DNA of 9,960 bases from Bifidobacteriaceae bacterium. Its GTDB lineage: Bacteria > Actinomycetota > Actinomycetes > Actinomycetales > WQXJ01. The stretch lies in NCBI GenBank assembly GCA_031279575.1, contig JAITIG010000237.1, forward strand, positions 1 through 9,960, given 5' to 3'. The translations under genes and the position numbers were made by a program. This document shows, piece after piece, positions 1 to 5,615 of the stretch (positions are counted from its first letter, which is position 1; the number at the start of each line of letters is the position of its first letter). Under the pieces are notes generated by a model. It made no database searches, was not told the DNA's origin, and saw only the letters and a list, made by a program, of their open reading frames with translations.

Positions 1-5
1 CCCCA

Positions 6-355
6 ACCCGCCCACCAGCGCAAACACCGCCCCGCCGAACACCCCCCCCACACAAATCGGACCATCGCCGCCGAATCCGCCGCCATGGTCCGATTTGGGC
101 ACCCGAACCCACCCCACGCCACCGAGCCCGACCCGCCCACCAGCGCAAACACCAGCCCGCCGCCCTCGCCCGCCACACAAATCGGACCATCGCCCCCCAA
201 ATCACCGCGATGGTCCGATTTGGGCACTCGGCCCCGCCCCTCCCCGCCGACCCCGACCCGCCCACCAGCGCAAACGCCAGCCTGCCGCCCCACCCGCCCA
301 CACAAATCGGACCATCGCGCCCGAATCCGCCGCGATGGTCCGATTTGGGGGCGGG
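6..355. repeat. Three tandem 125-bp units, each with a 16-bp-arm hairpin
   Basis: Units begin near 6, 131 and 256 (the third is incomplete) and are spaced exactly 125 bp. Each has two conserved blocks. The first is a 20-bp direct repeat, identical in all three copies, at 6-25, 131-150 and 256-275 (256-275 matches 131-150 base for base). The second is a hairpin with left arm CAAATCGGACCATCGC and right arm GCGATGGTCCGATTTG. Arms lie at 53-68/82-97, 178-193/207-222 and 303-318/332-347, always with a 13-base loop. Copies 2 and 3 pair perfectly; copy 1 has one C-C mismatch (66/84). The sequence between the blocks varies. The array may continue left of the window. No open frame here looks like a protein. 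It lies downstream of the minus-strand operon, so it could end transcription, but the arms lack a real T tract. It could also be a REP-like element, a protein-binding array or the non-coding part of a mobile element. Confidence 0.9.
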
Positions 356-357
356 GC

Positions 358-468
358 GGGACGGTCCGGGGCCGCTGGGTGGGCGCTGGAGGGCGGGACG
401 GCCCGGGGCCGCTGGGTGGGCGCTGGAGGGCGAGGAGGTCCCGGACCGCTGGGTGGGCACCCGGGGGA
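358..468. repeat. G-rich 37-bp tandem repeat, about three copies
   Basis: Copies start near 358, 395 and 432. The core CCGCTGGGTGGGC recurs at 372, 409 and 446, exactly 37 bp apart; the third copy is more diverged. The plus strand has many GGG and GGGG runs, so G-quadruplex formation is possible. The junction at 383-401 closely resembles the reverse complement of the conserved direct-repeat block of the neighbouring 125-bp units, with 2 differences in 19 by eye. The two repeat families may therefore share an origin in opposite orientation. It lies between the hairpin array and the 3' end of the methylase-like gene. No gene is seen here. Confidence 0.8.
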
Positions 469-509
469 CGGGACAGGGCGGGGCGGGGCGCGCTGGCAGG
501 GCCGCGGGT

Positions 510-3185
510 TTAGCCGGCGGCGGCCAGCGCTTTGAGGTAGCCGGCTAGTTCGGCCCCGGCCTCCAGGCGCTCGGCGCGCAGCGCCCTCAGGCGCTCAACC
601 GGGGAGGCTGGCCCTGCCCCGGCGGCCCCGCCTGGGGCCGAATCCGGCGGCGGGGCCAGATAGGTCCAGGGGGTCAGCCGGTGGCCCGCGCCTTCGATGG
701 CGGGCAGTCCGATGGTCCGGGCAAAGCCGCCCTCGTCAACCGCCTCCCCGCCCCGGTGCCGCCGATAGGCGCCGATGACGCGCCCCACCACCGCTGCGGG
801 CAGCAGGCGCAGGCCCGCCGGGTGTGCCAGATCCTGGCCCAGGGTTTGGGCGTCGATGAACAACACGCTTTCGGCCGGCCGCCGCGAGCCCCGGTCCAAC
901 ACCACCACCGACAGCGGGGGCACGTCCCGGGCGAAGACCCGCCCGGGCAGGGCGATGACCGCGCTGAGCCAGCCGGACCGGGCCAGCGCCACCCGCAGGG
1001 GGGCTTCACCGGCCGCCTCGGTCTGCAGCACGGAGTTGCGCAGCAGCAGCACGGCGGTGGCGGACTTGTCCATCACGGCGATGGCTTGCTGGATCCAGGC
1101 GTAGCCGGCCCGGCCCGGCGGCGGCGCCCCGAAGGGCCACCGGCCGTCCGCCTGGTCGGCGGCGCCATCCGTCCAGGCCTGCTGGCCGGGGGGCGGAAAA
1201 CCGACCACCAACTGCGCCTTGGCGGCGGGCAGCGGGCTGGTCAGGGCCGATCCCACCTCCACCCGGGCGCCCACGCCCTGGTGGAAGCAGATCAGGCGCA
1301 GGAACAAGCTGTCCGCGAAACTGCCCGCAAAGGCCGCCAGGCTGACCTGGGCGGGAGCGCCGCCCGCCCAGCCGCCCAGGGCCGCCACAGCCAGTTCCCC
1401 CGCCCCGGCGCAAAGATCGACCACCGTGGTCTGCCCCGCCGCCCCGGCCGCGTCCCGCCCGCAGGCGGCCAAGCCGGCCACCAAGTCGCTGATCGCCGGC
1501 GGCGCCGGCGGCGCCGCAGCCGGCCCGGGCGCCTGGCGCGCGTACAGGTTGGCCAGGGCGGCGGCGTTCAGGGCCGCCCCGTCCAGACCGTCAAGGAACT
1601 GGACGCAGCCGGCCAGTTGGGCGGCGTTGAGCAGGGAGTCGCCGTAGCCCAGTTGCTTCAGGAAGCCGATCTCGCCGGCCGCCTCGGCCAGCGCCCCCAG
1701 GGCGGCGTCCAGCGCCGCGGCCGGTGGCTCGCCATCCCCGGCCCCGACCCGCGCCGCCAGGCGGGCGAACCCGGCCGCGCCCAGTCGCAGCCGCAGGAAA
1801 GCCAAGGGCACAAACTCCCACACCAGGTCCTCGGCGGCGGGCCGGGGGCCAAGCCGCGCCAATTGGTCCCCCAGAGCCTCATAGAGCCCGGCCAAGGCCG
1901 GCCCGGCCGACCCGATAGGCGCGGCCGGCCCGCCAACCGGCGCCGCCGCGTCTGGGGCCGCGCCTGGGAGCGGGCCTGGGGCCTGGCCTGGCTCGCCCGC
2001 CGGCGCGGGCGCGCGCCGGGCAGGGTTTTCCGGGGTTTCCCGGGTTTCCGGAGTTTCCGGGTATTCCGGGGTCTCCCGGGTTTCCGGGGTTTCCGGGGCG
2101 GCCGGGGACTTGGGCAAGGGCTGCTCATCGGCCGACTCGACCAGCCAGTGCCACAGCAGCCGGCGGTATTCGCGCAGGCACCACAACCGCCGCTCCAGGG
2201 TGTCGAGTTGGGCCAGCAGCGGCCGAACCGCCTCAGCCCAGGCCTGGGCCTCGGCCTGGCCTGGCGCCGCCGCCAGCCGCAATTCGCCCAGGTCGCCGGC
2301 GGCCGCCTGCCCGCCGCCGGCGCGCCGGCGCAACTCCCCGGGCGAACTGGCCGCCCCGGCCCGCCTGAGCGCGAAGAAGACATAAGGCAGGGGCGCGGCG
2401 GCGTCCGCCTCTTGGCAGTAGACCAGCCGCGCGCCCACCGCCGCGGGCCGCGCCCGGTAGTAGGCCACCAGCGCCGCGCCGGACCGGCCCACCACCAGCG
2501 ACGGCCCCGCGGTGTGGGCCTCGGCGGTCGAGCCGATCACCCCGCCCGCCCCCAGCACCGGGCTGCGCTCCGGGTCGAAGGCCGCGTCAAGCGGGCTGAA
2601 GCGCCCCGGCCGCAGCTGGGCCAGGTCGCCCAACCGGACGGTCCCGCGCCCCTGGCCAAACCACTTGGCAAACAGGTCGTCGCCAACTTCCAGCACGGCA
2701 TCGGCCTGCTCGGGGGCGCGCCTCAACTCCTGCTCAAGCAGGTCCATGGCGCGCAGGAAGGCCAGCCGCTGCGCCCGGCTGGGCCAGGGCGCCATGACGC
2801 CCCGCAGATGGCCCACCTCCAGCCGCTCCGCCACCGCCGGGCCGGTCAAATAAGGCCCGGCGGGGGTGTTGGCCAGCACATGGCGCAGGTAGCGCGTGTC
2901 CGCCGCCCGCTCGCAGCGCAGCACATGGTAGATGTCGCTGGGCGTGATCCGCTGCCGCGTCAGCAGGGTCGAAAAAGCCCCCTGCGGCGACTTGATGTTG
3001 CAAAACGCCCCGATCACCAGATGGCAGCCCTCGATCCGGTAATCGTCAAACGGCGCGTAGCCGGACTGCTCGCCCAGATAGCGGAACTGCCCGGCGCGCT
3101 GCTTCAACTCCGCCAGGCTGACATGCTCGCAGGCCTCGTCGCGGATCTCGGCCACCTGGGCCAGCGGCAGGCGCCTGGTCGTCAT
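510..3185 (-). CDS. HsdS-like specificity module fused to HsdM-like N-6 adenine methylase (S-to-M order, degenerate catalytic motif)
   Basis: This 891-residue protein has two recognisable parts. Residues 1-165 and 182-350 each look like a type I target-recognition half. The first ends in a PWPSRAQRLAFL stretch, like the usual PLPPLEEQ-I end. The second contains PVLGAGGVIGSTAEA followed by LVVGRSGA, like the HsdS 'PVYGANGIIG...IGRKGS' pattern. An eight-fold (P/R)E(T/Y/N) linker (364-387) follows. Then come an HsdM-type N-terminal helical region (about 425-560) and a methyltransferase fold with motif I DLCAGAGEL at 590-598. FAWIQ-like and LPNGVLF-like segments appear as YAWIQQAIAVM and LLLRNSVL, and an HsdM-style C-terminal helix pair closes the protein. 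The catalytic (N/D)PP(F/Y) position reads G662-F-P-P-P666, so the key Asn and aromatic residue are missing. Catalysis is therefore doubtful, though DNA recognition may persist. Type I systems normally encode M before S as separate genes with HsdR; no HsdR or nuclease is visible. ATG at 3185 overlaps the upstream stop (ATGA), with a weak AAGG at 3192-3195. Confidence 0.8.
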   Translation of the reverse strand: MTTRRLPLAQVAEIRDEACEHVSLAELKQRAGQFRYLGEQSGYAPFDDYRIEGCHLVIGAFCNIKSPQGAFSTLLTRQRITPSDIYHVLRCERAADTRYLRHVLANTPAGPYLTGPAVAERLEVGHLRGVMAPWPSRAQRLAFLRAMDLLEQELRRAPEQADAVLEVGDDLFAKWFGQGRGTVRLGDLAQLRPGRFSPLDAAFDPERSPVLGAGGVIGSTAEAHTAGPSLVVGRSGAALVAYYRARPAAVGARLVYCQEADAAAPLPYVFFALRRAGAASSPGELRRRAGGGQAAAGDLGELRLAAAPGQAEAQAWAEAVRPLLAQLDTLERRLWCLREYRRLLWHWLVESADEQPLPKSPAAPETPETRETPEYPETPETRETPENPARRAPAPAGEPGQAPGPLPGAAPDAAAPVGGPAAPIGSAGPALAGLYEALGDQLARLGPRPAAEDLVWEFVPLAFLRLRLGAAGFARLAARVGAGDGEPPAAALDAALGALAEAAGEIGFLKQLGYGDSLLNAAQLAGCVQFLDGLDGAALNAAALANLYARQAPGPAAAPPAPPAISDLVAGLAACGRDAAGAAGQTTVVDLCAGAGELAVAALGGWAGGAPAQVSLAAFAGSFADSLFLRLICFHQGVGARVEVGSALTSPLPAAKAQLVVGFPPPGQQAWTDGAADQADGRWPFGAPPPGRAGYAWIQQAIAVMDKSATAVLLLRNSVLQTEAAGEAPLRVALARSGWLSAVIALPGRVFARDVPPLSVVVLDRGSRRPAESVLFIDAQTLGQDLAHPAGLRLLPAAVVGRVIGAYRRHRGGEAVDEGGFARTIGLPAIEGAGHRLTPWTYLAPPPDSAPGGAAGAGPASPVERLRALRAERLEAGAELAGYLKALAAAG
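2025..2096 (-). repeat. Eight-fold PET-type codon repeat in the S-M linker
   Basis: The minus strand encodes eight successive three-residue units, (P/R)-E-(T/Y/N), at residues 364-387 of the S-M fusion. They group into two 36-bp halves, PET-PET-RET-PEY and PET-PET-RET-PEN. This is an acidic, proline-rich, probably extended linker exactly between the specificity and methylase modules. The length could vary by slippage in 9- or 36-bp steps without breaking the frame. Confidence 0.9.
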
Positions 3186-3553
3186 CGCGCGCCTTGGCCG
3201 AGGCCGCCGGCCAACAGCGCCTCCAACGCGGCCTCCTCGGCTTCAAGTTCGGCCTCGAGTTCCAGCCAGCGCCGCGCCACCGCCCCCGCCCCAGGGCGAT
3301 GCCGTCCCGCCGGCCCGCCCGCCGCTGAGTCGCCCGGCCCGCCCGCCGCCGGGCCGCCCGGGCCGCCCGCCGCCGAGTCGCCCGAGCCGCCCGGGCCGCC
3401 CGAGTCGCCCGGCCCGCCCGGGCCGGCGCCTCCAGGCCGCCCGCCCTCGGCCTGGAGGCGCCGTTGAAGGGACGCCAAAAGATCGCCGAGCAGCGCCGGG
3501 TCTTCGACTGAGTCGAGCGCCTGGCGCAGCTCGGCGGCCTTTAGCTCATCCAT
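3182..3553 (-). CDS. Small protein: two charged helices joined by a Gly/Pro/Ser repeat core
   Basis: This is a 123-residue protein of unknown family. Residues 1-35 form a likely amphipathic helix (MDELKAAELRQAL, LLASLQRRLQ). Residues 37-83 are low-complexity Gly/Pro/Ser/Ala, with GDSAAGGP repeated at 58 and 74. Residues 92-115 form an acidic Leu/Glu/Ala helix (RWLELEAELEAEEAALEALL), which could coil with a partner. ATG at 3553 lies 6 bases past the flavoprotein stop. Its own stop overlaps the start of the S-M fusion as ATGA, so translational coupling to that gene is likely. No strong ribosome-binding site is seen before its ATG; GAGAG about 15 bases upstream is weak. The overlap suggests it acts with the methylase-like protein, perhaps as an assembly or adapter subunit, but this is inference. 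No homolog is recognised. The polarity, the overlap and the helical ends argue that it is a real gene. Confidence 0.65.
   Translation of the reverse strand: MDELKAAELRQALDSVEDPALLGDLLASLQRRLQAEGGRPGGAGPGGPGDSGGPGGSGDSAAGGPGGPAAGGPGDSAAGGPAGRHRPGAGAVARRWLELEAELEAEEAALEALLAGGLGQGAR
3305..3445 (-). repeat. Gly/Pro/Ser-coding low-complexity repeat within the small gene
   Basis: The region encodes residues 37-83 of the small protein as irregular GGP, GDS and AAGGP units with a 16-residue (48-bp) near-duplication of GDSAAGGP. On DNA it is alternating GCCCGCCGGGCCGCCCG-like and GAGTCGCCCG words. It is likely to expand and contract in frame and hard to assemble from short reads. Confidence 0.85.
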
Positions 3554-3559
3554 GCGGCG

Positions 3560-5326
3560 CTACGCGCTCTCAGCGATCAGCTTCCCCGTCAGGTAGCCGA
3601 AGGTGACGCAGGAGGCGCCGTAGTTGACGCCTTGCAACTGGAAGGTGTACACACCGCCGTAGAGGTCGCCGATCATCGTGCCCACGTTGTACAGGCCGGG
3701 GATCGGGGTGTCGTCCTCTTCGCAGACTTGCAGGTCGGTGTTGGTGCGCAGGCCGCCCAGCACGGTCAAGAAGTCCCGCGCGCCGCTCTTCGAGCCGTAG
3801 AACGGGCCCGTCGTGATGGCGTTGAGCCCCTCCTTGCGCTTGTAGAAGTCGGTGTCCTCGCCCGCCTCGCAGAGCTGGTTGTAGCGCTCGATGGTGGCTT
3901 TGGTCTCCTCGGGCGGCAGGCCCAGCTGGGTGATCAGATCATCCAGCGTGTCGGCTTTGAAGTAGAAGCCGTTCTCGACCCCTGTGTCCCAACCCGCCAT
4001 GACGGCATCGGGCGCGGTCACCGGCGACTTGGCGTCCCAGGTGTCGTACCACATGCCGGGGTAGGAGGCGTAGTTGGCGTCCCAGATGGCGAAAACCTGC
4101 GAGCCGTCGGTGTGCAGCATCGACATGCCGGCCATGCGGGCGGAGGCGAACTCGTTCATGAAGCGCTTCCCGTTGCGGTCCACTATCAGGCCGGGGAAGT
4201 TCTGGGCGTAGGTCCCGGCCACCCCGGCGCTGAAGGTCGAGCCCATCAGGGTGTTGGGGTTGTTCTTCTGCCAGGCGGCGCCGATCCACAAGCCCATCAT
4301 GTGGCCGTCGCCGTTCATCAAGCCGGGGGAGAAGGGGTCGAGGCCCTTGTCGTAGTCGACCGGCGTGTCGAAGACGCCTTGCTCGTCCAGCACGGGGGCG
4401 AAGTGCGGGGCGTACTTGTACATCATGTCGCGGTTCTTCGAGAAGTCGCCCATCGCCAGCACAATCGCCTTGGCGGCGGTGAACTTGACGTAGGCGTCAT
4501 CCTCCAAGCGTTTGGCGATGACGGCGCTGACCCGGCCGGTGTTGTTGTCGTCGCGGATCAGCTGCTCGGCTTTGTGGCCGAAGTGAATCGCGCCGCCCTT
4601 GGCTTGGAACTCCTCGGCCACGGTCTTGACCAGCAGCGGCTGCGCCGTGCCGGGGGTGGAGAACTCGCCGCCGTCGAGGAAGGCGTGGGAGCAGAACGGC
4701 TGGTAGTAGAGGTCGTCTTCGGGGATATCCGCCGCCCGCTCCATGCCGACGTAATAGCCCTTGGAGGTCATCAAGTCGATCAGGTAGTTCATGGCCTCGG
4801 TGGAGTTGTTGTAGAACCGGTACCACAGGGCCTGGTTGCAGTTGTTGTACATCTGCGAGATTTCGCGCTGGTAGTGGATGATCGGGATCTTCGCCAGCCC
4901 GACCTCCTCCATGTACTTGCTGTAGACGCAGTTGTTGGAGCCGCCGCGGCTGACCGGCGCCTGGCTGGCGCTGACGATGACGACGTTCGCCAGCCCGTGG
5001 GCTTGGGCGCTGATGGCTGTGAGCAGCCCGGAGGTGCCGCAACCGACCACCACCAGGTCGGCCGCGACCGTCTCGGCGATCTGGTCTTCTGGGATCGGGT
5101 CGGGCGGGATCTCGAAGGCCCACTTCTTCTGCAGGTCTTCTGGGGTCATGATGTCGCTGCTGGGGGCCTCGCCGCCGGTGGTGGGGCTGGGGCTGGTCTC
5201 GTCATCGCCGGTGGACGATGGCGTGCAGGCGGCGGCCAGGCCGGTCACCGCCACCCCCGCGCCGACCAGCGCCGCCCCCTTGAGGAAGCTTCGCCGGTCG
5301 GTGCCGACTGATTTCAGTTCTCGCAT
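3560..5326 (-). CDS. Tat-exported FAD-dependent reductase (FAD-binding 2 / fumarate-reductase-like flavoprotein)
   Basis: This 588-residue flavoprotein is probably an extracytoplasmic oxidoreductase. The chosen ATG at 5326 has an AAAGGAG ribosome site 6 bases upstream and places a Tat signal at the N-terminus: TDRRSFLKG at residues 9-17, a hydrophobic stretch, then LAAAC ending at Cys34, a plausible lipidation site. An upstream ATG at 5422 would add 32 unlike residues. The dinucleotide-binding motif is G95-C-G-T-S-G100. NGDGH at 338-342, GLIVDRNGKRFMNE and the C-terminal PIPGLYNVGTMIGD segment are hallmarks of the FAD-binding 2 family. The fumarate-binding His and Arg known from Shewanella flavocytochrome c are not at the expected places: TVLGG replaces HHTMGG and the GANRLGG segment is changed. 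Another substrate, such as an unsaturated acid or steroid-like enone, is therefore likely. No haem CxxCH and no FMN-binding domain are present, so the electron donor is unknown. The C-terminal pattern resembles Coriobacteriia reductases. Local GC is lower than in the next two minus-strand genes. Confidence 0.88.
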   Translation of the reverse strand: MRELKSVGTDRRSFLKGAALVGAGVAVTGLAAACTPSSTGDDETSPSPTTGGEAPSSDIMTPEDLQKKWAFEIPPDPIPEDQIAETVAADLVVVGCGTSGLLTAISAQAHGLANVVIVSASQAPVSRGGSNNCVYSKYMEEVGLAKIPIIHYQREISQMYNNCNQALWYRFYNNSTEAMNYLIDLMTSKGYYVGMERAADIPEDDLYYQPFCSHAFLDGGEFSTPGTAQPLLVKTVAEEFQAKGGAIHFGHKAEQLIRDDNNTGRVSAVIAKRLEDDAYVKFTAAKAIVLAMGDFSKNRDMMYKYAPHFAPVLDEQGVFDTPVDYDKGLDPFSPGLMNGDGHMMGLWIGAAWQKNNPNTLMGSTFSAGVAGTYAQNFPGLIVDRNGKRFMNEFASARMAGMSMLHTDGSQVFAIWDANYASYPGMWYDTWDAKSPVTAPDAVMAGWDTGVENGFYFKADTLDDLITQLGLPPEETKATIERYNQLCEAGEDTDFYKRKEGLNAITTGPFYGSKSGARDFLTVLGGLRTNTDLQVCEEDDTPIPGLYNVGTMIGDLYGGVYTFQLQGVNYGASCVTFGYLTGKLIAESA

Positions 5327-5332
5327 TGCTCG

Positions 5333-5337
5333 CTCCT
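5333..5337 (-). promoter_or_regulatory. Ribosome-binding site of the flavoprotein gene
   Basis: AGGAG (in the context AAAGGAG) on the minus strand, with a 6-base spacer to ATG at 5326. It decides this start over the upstream in-frame ATG at 5422, which would put a long non-signal extension before the Tat motif. Confidence 0.85.
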
Positions 5338-5443
5338 TTGCGTGGTTGTGGATTGTCGCGTCACTCGGTAGTTGGCTGGGTTCCGGTTGGCCCATTTTTG
5401 GGCTGTTGGGCCGTCCCGGCATTGGGCGGCCGCCTCGGGCTCC

Positions 5444-5469
5444 TCCCGGCGGCGAAGAGCCCGCCGGGA
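5444..5469. promoter_or_regulatory. Perfect 9-bp inverted repeat with 8-base loop in the divergent region
   Basis: TCCCGGCGG (5444-5452) pairs exactly with CCGCCGGGA (5461-5469) around the loop CGAAGAGC. No T run follows on either strand, so a classical terminator is unlikely. It may be a regulator-binding dyad or a leader hairpin of the minus-strand transcript, depending on where that starts. Confidence 0.5.
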
Positions 5470-5531
5470 TCGGTCAAGGTCAAGAAAACTAGCCGCCGCC
5501 CCCGCTGTCAAGGGACCCGCCCCGCCCGGCC

Positions 5532-5565
5532 CCATTGTGCGCCGGGGGATCACAGGCCACAATGG
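5532..5565. promoter_or_regulatory. CCATTGTG / CACAATGG inverted repeat upstream of the transporter operon
   Basis: CCATTGTG at 5532-5539 and its exact complement CACAATGG at 5558-5565 are separated by 18 bases. The half-site centres are 26 bp apart, about two and a half helical turns. It ends 50 bases before the TTG start, close to where a promoter or operator is expected. This is an operator candidate by symmetry and place only; no regulator gene is next to it in the window. Confidence 0.4.
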
Positions 5566-5601
5566 AAGCCTCAGTTCGCCCGCCCCTGACGGGGCTCCCC
5601 T

Positions 5602-5608
5602 GGAAAGG
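5602..5608 (+). promoter_or_regulatory. Ribosome-binding site of the binding-protein gene
   Basis: GGAAAGG, 7 bases before TTG at 5616. It supports the TTG start, which puts the lipoprotein signal at the N-terminus, over upstream in-frame starts at 5535 and 5562 that lack a site this good. Confidence 0.7.
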
Positions 5609-5615
5609 CATCCCC

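Larger units (their letters stand above)
5327..5615. promoter_or_regulatory. Divergent control region between the flavoprotein and transporter operons
   Basis: This 289-bp stretch separates two head-to-head operons and must carry both promoters. I see no convincing -35/-10 pair. Symmetric elements are GCCCA-TTTT-TGGGC (5390-5403), a perfect 9-bp-arm hairpin (5444-5469) and an 8-bp inverted repeat (5532-5565). The direct repeat GGTCAAGGTCAA lies next to the 9-bp hairpin, near 5472-5484. These are candidate operators. I looked for the conserved words of a TPP riboswitch and did not find them. Confidence 0.55.

Noticed and set aside
6..355. CRISPR array
   Set aside because: Only three units, with a 125-bp period and long 16-bp-arm hairpins. 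The DNA between the conserved blocks is related from unit to unit, not unique spacers. No cas gene is present.
85..548. Plus-strand small open frames over the repeats
   Set aside because: All three frames stay open because of GC-rich repeats. The translations are Pro/Arg/Gly repeats with no ribosome site.
681..3467. Plus-strand open frame of 928 residues opposite the S-M fusion and small gene
   Set aside because: It is the antisense shadow of GC-rich coding DNA: rich in Arg, Gly, Gln and Pro with no domain, and it spans two real genes. The minus-strand frames carry clear motifs.
3632..5311. Plus-strand open frame of 559 residues antisense to the flavoprotein
   Set aside because: Val/Gly/His-rich translation without motifs. 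The opposite strand encodes an unmistakable FAD reductase with a signal peptide and ribosome site.
5327..5422. 32-residue N-terminal extension of the flavoprotein
   Set aside because: The AGGAG site and Tat signal fix the start at 5326. The extension would bury the signal peptide.
5500..5615. TPP riboswitch before the transporter operon
   Set aside because: I looked for the conserved TPP words (CTGAGA, and the ACCTGA and GGATAATGCC-like parts) and did not find them. Only a simple inverted repeat is present.
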